Source of the DNA: Mytilus edulis
Taxonomy: Eukaryota > Mollusca > Bivalvia > Mytilida > Mytilidae
NCBI RefSeq assembly: GCF_963676685.1
Contig: NC_092355.1
Coordinates: forward strand, 70,957,176-71,021,175
Length of the DNA: 64,000 nt
Reading direction: 5' to 3'
Made by a program: the position numbers and the translations under genes
The notes under the pieces: generated by a model
What the model was told of the DNA's origin: nothing
Databases searched by the model: none
The model's input: only the letters and a program-made list of their open reading frames with translations
Part shown: positions 23,191 through 36,253 of the stretch, one piece after another
Position numbering within the stretch: position 1 is the first letter of the stretch
How the letters are laid out: each line of letters begins with the position of its first letter

Positions 23191-24197
23191 AAAACAATGT
23201 TGACAATATTTACAGCACAATTTTGATAAAACCGATCAACTTAAATATATATTAAACCGTACGTCATATCTCAAATATTTCCGACGTTGTATGGTATCAG
23301 AGTAGTTGCGGCTCTTTGAAATCGGTCTCTTCCCGTAGTAGTATAGATAGAAAAAGAGGTTCACATTTTAATTCGCAAAATACAATACAATACAATAATC
23401 CATGTATAAGTATGTCAGCAATATATTACTGATAGCCCTACACATAAAAGAAGACTAAACCCCGGTACAAATAGTAACAGTTCGTTTACTCAGGAAAGAT
23501 AAAAATAAAAAAAAACCTAGTGCATTTTACACCATTGGTTTCTCAAACGGGTAAACTGAGGTTAAGGCGATAATTAGGGATTACCGTAAATTATCTCAAC
23601 GAGAATGATTTTGTCGCTTGAGCCGGTACGGTATGTTTGAGTCGGTACGAGTTGAGCTGACCAATGGAAAATTATTTATCGCTATTTTACCTATGACGAA
23701 GTTGTCAATTTTATGTCAATTTCAATAAAAACGCTTCGTGCACCTTAGCTTCTAGCGATAATTTTTCACATCATTCGACTGCACTGAGAAAGCGAATTAT
23801 CAGTAAGCTAGATTAACGGACAATTTCGTAAAATAGTGATAAGAATATGATGTTTGCCTTGGAATATATATTTTTACTAACATCATCTACAAAGATTTAC
23901 AAAAATGATTTATAAAAGATGAATTTCCAAAAACCGCCAAGTTCAAAAATCGACTGGATTAAGCTAATTATAAATTCTGTGCTATCCATCAACCAAAGTT
24001 CCCATAATTCATTACTTTAGATGAGCTTCGTTAAAATATAAAACCGTTGATAATTACCAAAGGATGCTTTTTTTTTTAAATTAAGAAGGCTTCAGGTGTT
24101 TCTGTCAAAAGTGAGAATTATTACTTTACACAACATAACAATTATATTTTATAACGAACTGAAATATGTACATGAATTTCAAATTATTTGATATTCT
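23191..24197. other. Spacer between the two adaptor genes
   Basis: Contains a near-repeat GAGCCGGTACGG / GAGTCGGTACGAG at about 23618-23650. It lies between the 3' end of copy B (24198) and the distal upstream region of copy A. No gene seen. Confidence 0.4.
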
Positions 24198-27100
24198 TTA
24201 CTGTTTTGGCATGTATCCTTCTCTTATGAATTTCTTCAATCTTATAACTTCGACATGTTTAAATTTAAAGTCTTCTCTCAAAATCGTTTCTTCGAGGACT
24301 TCTAGCATTGCACCATCAATAAGATGTTTTCGGAAGTCCTTTTTATACTTTGTTAAATTCAAAGCTTCTAAGAGAGACTGAATATCTTCAACGGACATGT
24401 CACTTACATACGATTTAATAGAACCGGCTGATGAATTGTATCCACTTTCATCATCGTCATAAACCGTCAAATTGTTCACACTTCCGGTTGATAAATCTCT
24501 CGAATGGTTTTCTGATTCTACTGGTATATCCTCCTGGTACAGTACACCGTCTTGTGGTCGCGCCGGTAAGGATGGTCTCGTTCCAGGGTTAGGCGGAATT
24601 GGCGGTATCCAATTTGAATCCGGTACAATATCTTGATAAATAAAGTCCTCGTCGTAGCTTGGCAAAAGATCTGGTGGTATGCTATTTCCCGTGCCAGTTG
24701 TGGAATCTTGTTTATCGAACAGTGTGATTTCTGAAAAAGTTAAACAAATAATGTTGTTATCCCAATACCTTATTATGTTATTGGTTTAAACTCTGTACTG
24801 ATTTTTAACTATAGTTTCCTCACAAAAGGTCATTTCAAAAATAAACTTCCGTCTTTATAAATAATGTTGCAGAGGTATCTCACCAATAAGCGTAAACAAA
24901 CACAAAGATGTTGTAACAATTTGCGATGTGTTGGACGTATCATGTAGTGTTTTCAGTCATTTTTCATCGAATATTTTAGTATTGATGGTTGGGTTCGTAT
25001 TTTCGTTCTTTTATTATCTGAGTTGTGTTTATTGGTCTTAATCACTTCCATGGCATGGTCAGTTTATTCCAAAATATGAGTTCTAATGTTTACTTGGTAT
25101 ATTCCCCCTTCATTCAGTATTTCGTTATGTTTTGTCTTGAAAACAATAGGTAATGTTTACATCCGTTCTTGACATTTTATTAACGAGGATCTAAACATAA
25201 TTCAACATTGACATTTTCGAAAGATCGTATCTCATTGTCTAGAGAATTTAAGACAACAATTGGACCGATAATTCAGAAATTAACCTTCCTATCAAAATGA
25301 ATTGTCACATCAATGATGACACGCATTTCACAATGAAGCGCACTGGTAAATAACAGAACACTAGGACGAAATCGTGTTTATGATATTAGCCAAAAATGTA
25401 ATCATAAATATTTAATGCTTCCTTTAGTAAATCTACCGGGTTGGAAAAACGTTAACCATGTGCACATTTTTAGACGCTTCTTCAGCCCTTTTATAAATTT
25501 ACAAAAGAAGCATTAAAATCTTCAAGGTTGTAATGTTTAATTTACGTTTTGACTGTTCTTACCTTTGCATCCTTCTTTTTCTTTCAATTCAACATTTCTC
25601 TTCACAAATTCACTAATTTGTCTTAATTTCCTATTGAATGCGTCTTTAGGTTTTTTCACATACCCAGTGGCAATTGCTACTGATATATCAGGAGAAATTG
25701 CTAAGAGTAAAGGCGGGGGCAATAATATATCTAAAACGAGAAAATAATCAGTTTGAACATTTTATAGAAGAGAATAGTCCCCCCCCCCCGAAAAAAAAAG
25801 GTTGCTATTTGCGTCTTGAGCTTTTCAACAAATATTCAATACTTTCCAAGTGAATTTTACCCTGTTACTGCTGTACTTATTATTATGCAACAAAAATGCA
25901 TTGTGTCTTAAAATCTAATCAGAAAACTATCCATCAAAAATGGTTTAGTAATTTTCAAAATTAGAAGAATTTTTGCATATGACTATAAATCTTAATGGTA
26001 AGTCTTTCATTTTTGGGAAACCGACTCCTGGTAAGATTGATAAACATATCAGAAAGTCAAGAACAGCAAACACGTTTATAATGACGGTACCAGATTACCT
26101 GGCACACATTAAGGGAGTTTGCTTCTTAGTTTCAAAATAATTAACTTTTCAAAAAACTAGTTTATATTGATATGGGATTATAAAGGAATCCAAAGAGCAA
26201 AAACAAATTATATAGGTCACCGTTCTTATTTTCAAGATATTATCCATTGAATTTTTTCCGGGAAAATATTCTCTCTTGACTTTTTATAGCTTTATCATTG
26301 ACAAGTTGAAGTTCTCAAAAACTGTTAAAAAATGACTTTTACAGATGGCTTATCATTATACATGTTAAAGATTTATAAGAAAACAAATGGGGGTCGATGG
26401 GCAAATACTTTTAATGTATTCAAATGGATAAAACCAATTGATTCTGGAAATCTGAAAAAAAATCCCAAAACATGACAAGCGAACTTCCTTAAATAGTTAT
26501 GAAAGCTTCATATGGGCAACTGTTACTTATTTTCTGTCTCATTAAGACGTTGCATTGTATTACCACTATATATGTTTTAAGAGAATGTGCTGTATCAATG
26601 TGATGCATATATATTAAATGAAATTAACTACTTTTTCAATGTAGCACCAATTAATGTTTCTGTACCACTAATACAATATAATAAAATAATGATAACAAAA
26701 CATATATTTACAACACTAAGCAAAAATGATCTTGAATAGTTCTATGACCGCTTATAAACTGTAAAAAATGTCTGAAGTTGCAGTAAAACAAAATTTTGCA
26801 GGTCATGAGCCCAATCTGAAAATATGCAATTACGAAGTTACTCTTGAACAATGGTGTTCCTTATCAAAGACGTACTTCATTTACCCCTTCAATGTTTTTT
26901 TTCGGGCGTCACTGATGTGATTTTATAAGATGAAAAGCGCGTCTGGAGTTTAAAATTTTACGATTTGTTCCTATTATGAGTTTATTGATAGATAACTTGA
27001 TGGTTTTATGTTACTACGTATACGAAACACTCAATCTCACTTCCAACACGTTTCTTTTAGATAAGTGCAGTATGAAAGGGACGGAAAACTCACACTTTAT

Positions 27101-30100
27101 CAATAATTATAAAAAAATACTAACCGAATGAATAACACAACTACGATTGCATGTGATATAAATGGTTCAAGTTTTCAATTAGCTTCAAAACATTGGGATG
27201 CTCTCTTCCTGTTTAATTATTTTTATTTATGTATATATAATATTATAACTGCATGTCCGGAAATGATTCGATAGAAGGAAGTGGAATTTTCATTATGTAA
27301 TAGCACATTTATTTATCTATTTTTTGTGATATCGATTCGACCAATTGACATATTTATGTTATCAAGCCTATATTGTATATTATCAAATATTAATTAAAAC
27401 ACTCAAAATATTTTATATCTCTTTCTAAATTGCAATTTATATTAAGAAATTAAAACAGCACGCTAATAATATAGCTGAATACTTGAAAAACTAAGGTTGT
27501 GAAACCAAAGATTTGAAAAAACAAAAAACTGATAAAAAGTTATATAACAAACTACTAAAAATAAACGTTGTAATTCACTAATGGCCACACGGTGTTGCGA
27601 CATTTGTAATTGACCGTTTCAGAATCTAATACATCCTGGGTAATATTTCAAAAGTGTACACAAAAACGTCGTGATTGGTTAGAAATATCATACAAAATTG
27701 AAATTCGCTCAATGACGTGACGTTATTTTCATTTTGGGGTACGAACAATGAAATTACCCATGATCCTTTAGATTCAGAAAAGGCGAATTGCTACCTACCA
27801 TCTTGCAGACAGTTTCCTTGTAGAAATGTTTCCGTGTATGTCTTTATGAGTAAAATGGTGTAGCGTTTGACTGTTCTCAGGGTGTAATCGTTAGCTTCGC
27901 TCGCCAGTCGTACTAGTACAGGTAACTTGTGTTTTGTTAGAATGTCTTCTAAAGTCTCTGGATCTGATTCTACAATGTGTACACACTTAATTAAATACGT
28001 CGTTATAGATAAGATACATGAGTAGCAGGATCTGCTTACCCTACCGGAGCTCCTGAGATCACACCTAGTTTTTGGTGGTGTTCATGTTGTTTATTCTTTA
28101 GTTTTCTATGTTGTGTCATGCGTACTATTGTTTGTCTGTTTGATCTTTTCATTTTTAGCCATGGCGTTGTCAATTTATTTTCAATTTACTAGTTTGACTG
28201 TCCCTCTTGTATCTTTCGTCCCTGTTGTATCTTTCGTCCCTCTTTTATTTAATATGTCGTAATAGATAAGATATATTGTTACTTCTGCCTATTTTACTTT
28301 TTTTTTTCTTCCATGTCAAAGCATATTGCATCACTCTATGTATATTTTTTTTAATGACGCGGTAGTTACCAAGGAGACATCTTATAATATGTCGATGAAA
28401 ACTGACAAAAAACGAATAAGTCTATAACACTACAAAGACATGATAGAGAATTACAGATTGATACTTAAAAAAAGACATGGATGTTATGTGTGAGAAAATC
28501 TTTTTCAAAGCGGAACGTGATGTTAAAGAATAATGGTTACTTCTTCTTATCTTTCTAAGAAGCTTTTTTGGCACCGGGGTATTTTCAGTATTTATCATTA
28601 ACTTTCACAGTAACACAGCTCTGGACAGGTATGTATGGTCAGTCGGGGAAAAACTGTTAATGCCCAGGCAAAAAATTGTACACGACAAACAGACAAAACA
28701 GTTAACAAACTATAGACTTTGTTACCACGACCACTACACAAAACCTGAATTAATCTCAGGTTGCCTGAAAGGTTAAAAGTTCCCATAATTGTTGTACACG
28801 TCGTTTGTCTCATTATAGTATAACAAAGATATTGATATAAATAAGGACTAAAAAAGAAAAGATAAAGTCATATGTTATAATCTTTGTTCATTTGAAATTT
28901 TTTAACATGCAAGTTGTCTTCCATTATAAATATTTATGGTACAACTCATTACTGTAAAAACATTTTTTTTGAAGCAAATGCAGAGCAGTAAAGTCACTTT
29001 GCGGGCAATATTGCTTGATATAATTAAACTGAATATATCTCAGTGGAGACACTTGTATGTCCTTAAAAAAATTAAATGTTTTTGTAATTTTGAGGATTGA
29101 GAGGTAATGTGAGTAGTTATCAAAGGTACCAGGGTTATAATTTAGTACGCCAGACGTTCGTTCCTTTCGTCTACATAGGACTCACCAGTGACGCTCATAT
29201 CATAACAATTATAAAGACAAACAAGTACAAAGTTGAAGAGCATTGAGGATCCAATATTCCCAAAACGTTTTGCAAAATACGGCTAAGGGAGTCTATGCCT
29301 GGGATAAGAAAATCCTTAGTTTTTCAAACAAATCAAAGTTTTGTATACAGCTAGATGGTACAATGTCTCTTTATACAAAACGTTTATATTTAAGAGTCTC
29401 AATAATTAATTAACAATACCATTGTACAGTACGTACTTTATCCGTATATTTGATATTTAAAAAGATGTAGTATGAGACAACTCTTCACAAGAGATCAAAT
29501 GACACATAAATCTACAACTAAAGGTCACCGTGGGTCCTTCAACAATCAACTACGCCCATATACACATTAAGATAGCTTACCATGTCTCGAACTCGTAAAA
29601 ACAGTAAACATGTGACTGCTGTGAACTGGTATACTGACGAATTCTTCATAATCCCGAACAGCTTGGTTTGACAATCTTCCCAATACCCTTGTTTGTTTAC
29701 AAACACGATGGAACCATATAACCTTGTTAAATAAATAGCATCGAATTAAATATTTATATTCAAAATGAACTATATTTCCTATGTCGTATTTCGTTTTGAA
29801 ATCATTTGGCGTTGCAGAAATAATATGGTTTATTTTGAGTTATTTAATTTCAGATGGTTTTTGTAATTGTTAATGATGGTATGCATTGTGTTAAAAATAA
29901 CAACGAATTTTCTTTCAAATCCTGAAGTCGTATTTCGTTTCTAGTATATCACATTTTCGGTCGGCGTAGCAGAATTGAAAGTGGTTTACTTAGAGTTCAT
30001 TACTTTTTAAATCTTTTTGCATGTGTTTATAATGGAATGGTCAATTTGTTAAATAAATCATCAAAACTACTTTTAAATCAGTAAGCCGTATTTTTTTCTA

Positions 30101-30837
30101 ATACATTACAAATTAATCCGGCGCTATAGAAAAAGAGACATTTAAGAAAGATGTTCCAAGAGGAAAAACCGAAGAGAAACTTCACATTGTAGAAGATTCA
30201 GACGTTATATTAGACTGGAAAGTAGATGGCTTTTGCATTGACGAACCTACGAGTATGGATTTTGTCCATCATTGAATGTTTTTGGGGACATTAAGTTGAT
30301 TACACCCTTGTTTTTGGTCTTTGTTTGATCGATCCCTCATTGACGATGGTACCACTTTTTTGACTGTCCTTCTGGTATCTTTCGTCCAACTTTTTTATCC
30401 GTATATTTACATTTCATATTAAATGTACGAGAAGATGATATATGTTATCCCCTATTCTATATAAGGGAATCCAGAGACATGATAGTTGTTTTCCATTCGA
30501 GCTTTCCTTTTAGAATACCACGAAAACGCTTGGTTTTGAAATCTATAAGTTTTTTTTATGGTATATATGGTGGTCATACATAATTGAGTGTGTATGTATT
30601 GTTTTAATTTTGGAATCCTGAATAAATTAAAATAAAATTAATCACTAATCAGGATAATAGAAAGAAAAACAAGTATACCTGGTTAGTAGAAACTTCGTCA
30701 TAAGTTGTTTTCCCGTTAAACCCGCCTGATACTACCACTAACAATGGCAGTTTATCTTTGTACTTCTGGTGAAACTCTGGCAAAGTGTACTGGTCCTCTG
30801 AATCAAAGTCATAGTCACAATCACATAAATGTTCCAT
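24198..30837 (-). CDS. CABIT-like + SAM adaptor protein, copy B (GAREM-like), five exons
   Basis: Exons in coding order are 30837-30679, 29722-29581, 27969-27799, 25730-25563 and 24730-24198, product 390 residues. Exons 1-4 have exactly the same lengths (159, 142, 171, 168) and phases as copy A; only the last is 18 bases longer, in the linker. The CABIT-like half has QYTLPEF..LPLLVVVSGGFNG and HKLPVLVRLASE. The last exon has FIYQDIVPDSNWIPP, a Pro-rich stretch with SLPARP, and the SAM domain (SVEDIQSLLEALNLTKYKKD to LKKFIREGYMPKQ). An ATG-like upstream extension of the frame exists, but position 30837 aligns with the copy A start. The same cytoplasmic adaptor role as copy A is inferred. The pair is a clear tandem duplication, with the protein well diverged between copies. 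Confidence 0.8.
26109..26492. mobile_element. TTAA-flanked MITE in copy B intron 3
   Basis: Starts TTAAGGGAGTTTGCTTCT and ends AAGCGAACTTCCTTAA, giving inverted ends between TTAA duplications, as in piggyBac-like elements. About 380 bases, non-coding. Its ends resemble the larger MITEs at 32653 and 34158. Confidence 0.75.
27617..27780. mobile_element. Short MITE next to copy B exon 3
   Basis: Inverted ends: AGAATCTAATACATCCTGGG at the left against CCCATGATCCTTTAGATTC at the right. It stops about 20 bases from the exon 3 donor (27799). A related right end (GTACGAACAAT..ATTACCCAT) is seen at 54724 inside the receptor pseudogene. Confidence 0.65.
28040..28260 (+). repeat. Interspersed repeat family B
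   Basis: Contains CTCCTGAGATCACACCTAG, TAGTTTTCTATGTTGTGTCA, AGCCATGGCGTTGTCAATTT and a doubled GTATCTTTCGTCCCT. Matches 7845-8030 block by block. Confidence 0.75.
29114..29196 (+). repeat. Interspersed repeat family C
   Basis: AGTTATCAAAGGTACCAGGG, TTTAGTACGCCAGACG and CTCACCAGTGACGCTCAT; near match to 19492-19572. Confidence 0.85.
29460..29578 (-). repeat. Interspersed repeat family A, partial minus copy
   Basis: AGATGTAGTATGAGACAACT, ACAACTAAAGGTCACCGTGG and CTACGCCCATA match the other minus copies. It ends almost at the exon 2 donor of copy B. Confidence 0.7.
30117..30275 (+). other. Coding-like short open frame inside copy B intron 1, opposite strand
   Basis: A 52-codon frame between stops, starting SGAIEKETFKKDV and ending DEPTSMDFVHH, rich in acidic and basic residues and unlike the Phe/Leu/Ile-rich chance frames elsewhere here. 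It has no early ATG but an acceptor-like CTATAG at its start, so it could be a terminal exon or a relic of a retroposed gene. I do not recognise the protein. Confidence 0.25.
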
Positions 30838-32652
30838 TTGATAAAAGTAAACAGCTGTCACGTGATCAAATTTAACATTTTACATGAAATTCGTTCTTTC
30901 CTGTTCAAGGCCAAATAAGTCCAAAAATGTCACAGTACACAATGACCATACTTGTAAATAGCATACACGTTTTAGTTATATATGTCGTATACTAAACGAT
31001 AAATACTATATTTTAAAATATGCATTAAATAGACAATACTATAATTTGATGTTATCCATCAATGACACGGAATTCTAATGTTATAGACAGTGGTAGATTA
31101 TTCCTAATTAGTAATTATGTGTTGCTAAAAATAGTTCACCACATACTTCCGCGTCTACTATTTTGATATTCGAAACTCTCCTTCAAATGTAAATCAAAAT
31201 ATATATCAACTTCCTAGTTCACACATTATATTCAAAGTATAAATTTCTGATCATTTGTGTTTAAATATCGTCTTTTAACCTCAGTAGGTTTTAATCATTA
31301 CATGTATATCTCAGAGATCTACATGAACCTTTTAAAATTCTCATACACATGACGACACACTTTATCAACTTTACCTGCAATTTAGTTATATAAATGTGTT
31401 GAATGCCTTAACTTATAATTAAAATGTGCACAAATTTGTGAAATTGAGGGCATTAATTATGTCTAGATATCTAGGGTTGGTTATTTAAGACGTGAAAGAA
31501 CAGTATCAGCCGTATTATATACGTTGACGTATACGTATCTGTAGATATACCAAAAAGAAAAAAAAACCAACAGTATGTGATTCCGAGTTCTAGTTATACA
31601 TGTTTCATTATACTTTCAATAATTTAGATGCGCAACTGAATGATTTCTTATGCTAGTATTTTATTGTTTAGCTGACTCAGTTTCAATAAAAAAATGATGA
31701 ACATGTATCCGACTTTTAAAGATATTCTGGATAGTTGGAACAGTTAACATGCACGATAGGAGTGAGTACACTATAATCGATTGTTTATGTGCTAACTAGT
31801 TCGTAGGTTAACCAAAATTGTTGTTTGACGAATAGAGTGATGCTCAGTATTTCATAAAAAAAAATTATGTATCTATACTCATTTATGATAAAGTCGTATC
31901 TGTACAATACTCATGGTTTCTTACATGGATATGAGTAGTATATTTGATTTTTTTGTGATTATTGTTCACACAAGACCAGATAAAAGATAAAATCCTGAAA
32001 TGTTTTAAATTAATGTGTTTAATAAAAGGATGTTGTACCATATTTCTGTCACCCATATTCGCTCTTTTTCAAGAGCATACATAAGTCGTTGATAGACGCC
32101 CCTTTTTGCAAAACACTATCATCTCAAATATTGAAAGTTTCTAAATCTCAAAATCGTAAAAATCTTCAACTAGTGTTAAGTTATTACACTGATTGTGTTT
32201 AATATACTATGGCCGAACTGCAATACTAAAACCAGTCAAACAGATTTAAAACAAATATGAATTATCTACTTCATACTGAACATAAACAATATAGAAGGCT
32301 ATGTTCCTTGAGCAAGTTTATATGTTCATATGTAATCTCCTAGGGTATTGCAACAAACGGTTAGATAACGAAATTGATTTGTACATCTCGGATATTACGA
32401 ATAATCTTGATTTGCACGTCTGGTTGCGCTGAATAATATCATTACCTAATAAAAACAGAATAAATTTGCGTAGCATTGCTACATACACAATATCTTTATC
32501 TTGATCATACTAAAAAATGCGTGTTCGACTAGGCTAAAAAAGTATTAACTCATGTACCGAACCAGTTTTCCACCTGTGTTTAATATCTTAAAAAAAATAC
32601 TCGACTTACGCACTTTAATGTTGTAACCATGCTCATTACTTTGTGATTATAA
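30838..32652. other. Upstream region of copy B, no gene seen
   Basis: AT-rich DNA that should include the copy B promoter. No clear core motif, repeat or coding frame was found. Confidence 0.4.
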
Positions 32653-33212
32653 TTAAGGAGGCTCGACGGTATAAAAATTTCAGAAAAAAAAATAAACATT
32701 TGTTTTTCATTTCAAATTTTATTTGTTACCTTTTGTAGTTGTTACTTATCATATGGTACAAAAATCATTCAAAACAAACAATTCGTGTTGGCCCCAGATG
32801 ACTTTTAAAATGTATACATCATTGAAAAAGTTCCAAATTATCTCCCTTTGGTGGAAACATGCTATTTTTTGGCTTTCAAATTGAGATATCTTTATTAACT
32901 CATCGGTGACCTATATTTTTTAGTATAATTTCCATATAAGCTGTACTTAAACTAAATTATTGTAAAATTTGAGCGATTTCTGTAATAAATTTCTTTTTTT
33001 TTTCGATATGACCTTTATTTCTCCTATTACTTCAACTGAAAAAAAACACCTTTTCAAAAATGTAAGCTTCTTTCGAAGGCAGATTGTGAGCGCAAATGAA
33101 CGGTGACCCTACTTTTTTATTTTATCTTTCTATTAACTATAAGATAAAGTTCATTTATAGAAAAATATAGAGAAATCCTATATAAATCATTTAGACCCGC
33201 GAACCCCCTTAA
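32653..33212 (+). mobile_element. TTAA-flanked MITE, copy 1
   Basis: Runs from TTAAGGAGGCTCGACGG to CGAACCCCCTTAA. The two ends are imperfect inverted repeats of each other (TTAAGGAGGCTCG.CGGT against TTAAGGGGGTTCGCGGGT). It is non-coding. An inverted copy of the same element lies 946 bases on. Confidence 0.85.
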
Positions 33213-34157
33213 GTCCTTATACCGTACATTTTAATCAAACAAATTTATCAAATTTAGTAGTTATTGTATTTTTCTAATTACATCTTTTACAATACCATGG
33301 ATTTTGATTGATTGTAGGTCAGCTTCATTAAAAGCTAATGTCCTACAACCATCCTGATATAGAATGAACAAGTATATTGAATGTTTAATTGTACTTTTTG
33401 TAGTGAAACACACATATCATGTTTAATTAATACCTTTAACCGTTCACCGCTCCAAGAAATTGTACAAAGTATTTTAAATAACAGTATTACAGTATGCATT
33501 CGATATAATTAGTTTAACTTCATCTGTATGACATGCAACAACATAATAAAGTAGGACGTTGCCTTATAAGCACAAATCAAAACTGATAAAAGAAGACACA
33601 CATATTTTTAGATATGCCCAAGTTCACTAGATTGATAGATTTATTTTGATAAATCCGGCAAAACATCTATTGCAGCCTAAAAAGTTGAAATAAAAGCCAG
33701 AAATTTAAAAAAAACATGCGAGAAGATCATTGGTGTTATTTTTCTAAACATTTGATCAATGTTTTATTATTGATAAAATGACCGAGCGGAAGGAGGTATT
33801 TTGTGTGCAATCCTGATAATCTAAGGTTTGTTCTACGAGTAGAAAAGCATTCACAAATGCATTAACTGACATATATACCTTCAAACAGTATTATTTCAAA
33901 GGAAATCATATCCCCTTTTCATAATCCAAAAATAATGCGGTGGGATATTCTTTGTACATACGTTTAGGATTGACAATGCCCAACGTTTCAATTAATAGGT
34001 AAAATAAAACTCTATCATCTAGATATACACGGTAATAAACATAAACCATTTTTTTTCTCAAATTAATTAGAATCGCGATATAATTGTATGTATACATGTT
34101 ATTGTATTGCATCTCGTATAATTGTACGTAAACGTATCAGGTCGATGTTTGAAATAC
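33213..34157. other. Spacer between the two inverted MITE copies
   Basis: About 945 bases of AT-rich DNA with no supported gene; the open frames in it are short and without features. Confidence 0.5.
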
Positions 34158-34720
34158 TTAAGGGGGTTCGCGGGTCTAAATCATTTATATAGGATTTCTC
34201 TATAGTTTTCTATAAATGAACTTTATCGTATAGTTAATAGAAAAATAAAATAAAAAAATGGGGTCACCGTTCATTTGCGCTCACAATCTGCCTTTGAAAG
34301 AAGCATACATCTTTGTAAAAGTGTTTCTTTTCTGTTGAACTAATAGGAGAAATAAAGGTAATATCGAAATAAAAAAAAAGAAATTTATTAAAGAAATCGC
34401 TCAAATTTTACAATAATTTAGTTTAAGTACAGCATAAATCGAAATTATATTAAAAAATATAGGTCACCGATGAGTTAAAAGAGATATTTCAATTTTAAAG
34501 CCAAAAAATGGCATTTTTCCACCAAAGGGAGATAATTTGGAACTTTTTCAATGATGTTCACATTTTAAAAGTCATCTGGGGCCAACACGAATTAATTGTT
34601 TTGAAAGTTTGTTGTACCATATGATAAAGTAACAACTACAAAAGGTAATAAATAAAATTTGTAATGAAAAACAAATCTTTAATTTTTTTCTGAAATTTTT
34701 ATACCCTCGAGCCTCCTTAA
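34158..34720 (-). mobile_element. TTAA-flanked MITE, copy 2 (inverted)
   Basis: Reverse complement of copy 1 over its whole length, e.g. TTAAGGGGGTTCGCGGGTCT at its left and CCTCGAGCCTCCTTAA at its right. It has small differences from copy 1, so the two were separate insertions or have diverged since duplication. Confidence 0.85.
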
Positions 34721-36253
34721 TAAGAATAAACAAAGTAAAGCTTGTAATATGATAATATTGTAAATGTGAAATTTGTGGGTCTTTCGATGGTTAAAAAAAT
34801 TATTGAATCTAATCGAATAAACATTGAAAATAAGTTAAATATTATATATTCGAAATTTTTAAACAATTTCTGCGTACGCGAACACGTCTATTAGGTATAC
34901 TATACTTTTTTTGAAGCTTGATATACTGCAACCTACACAGATCAGTAACCAATTAGACGATCACTAACAGAACCAACAAGAAATTAAAGGACAACACATG
35001 CAATTCACGCATTCAAAACATAGGTTCAAAACAATTAAGAAAATTTACAACGTTATATGGAATGCACCATGAAAACACAATCAATTAATCTCTTTCTTTT
35101 AACATTTTTCAAAATGAAACCGAAGTAGTTTTCATATCGAAATAGTTAGAATTAGTATATGGATTGTCTGTTAAAATATAGGTCAGTTATTTACGAATTC
35201 TTGATAATACAAAAGACAGTGGTATAGAAAGACACCTGTTTTGTTCTCTTAGCTTGCACTTCATTTTGTTTAAAGAAGATGACAGGTAGGAATTTGTGCA
35301 ATATTAGGTATATTTCAGCTCATTTTTTCACAAAAAAAGAAGAGAAGAATAAAATGCATGCATCTTTTTTTGTAAATTAAAAAGGGTTATATATAATCAG
35401 TTATTTTGACTAAAGGGGGAATTAGTTTGAAATTACTAATCACCATTTATCGTACAGGACACTTATGAGCCAAACGAAAACATGTATAGGCAGAACATAC
35501 ATCATTTTTAGATCAGCGAAAATTTGAAAAAATCGTTATATCTATAGTCCAGATACTCCTCATCAGGCATATCAAAGAGTAATGAAATTTCAATTCCCCT
35601 AGACTATACAGATATCATCTATTGAAAATATTCTTCTTTTACTTGGTTTCCAAAGTTCTAACGGAGTAAGATACATGTTAGTTCTTTCAGACTGGGTGGA
35701 AAACATGCTAGAATTCAGTTAAAAAGTCTCAAGTAATATAGAACACAAATCAAACGTTATACTGTCTTTGTATTATTTTTATCTATCATATGTCACAATG
35801 TTCTACTTGAAAGATAAGTGAACAATACTTTATAACGTTGAATTACATGTGGTGTTCTGATCAATAGTAGTAATGATTCTAAACTAGAGGCAAATATTAA
35901 ATCGTCATCACCTATATCACGTTTAAATGTTACAGGAGAGTTATTTTAAAACAAGATATCATTATATTAATCTAAACAGTAGTTAAACGATGTTCAATTT
36001 TCCAAATCGAGTTTGTGAGATCAGTATGATCTATTAACAGTCTTGATTATTGTTATGTGTTTCATTTTGCAATCACTTCTTGAATATTGTGTAATATATG
36101 TAAAAAAATCGGATGTCTTAAGCATTTATTGTTTTACAGTAATACACATTTCTGGTCTTACATCCTGTCAATACCTATATTTTTGCACTGTACACTATCA
36201 AGTTTTATCTTTACAATCAATCCGTTGATTCTTTTTGACTTTTTTCAGATTTT
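34721..36253. other. Upstream region of the fibrinogen-related gene
   Basis: No coding sequence or recognised repeat. A TTTTTTCAG just before the first ATG could be an acceptor for an untranslated first exon. Confidence 0.4.

Noticed and set aside
33906-34112. 68-codon frame between the inverted MITEs as a transposase
   Set aside because: Far too short, with no catalytic motif or helix-turn-helix pattern.
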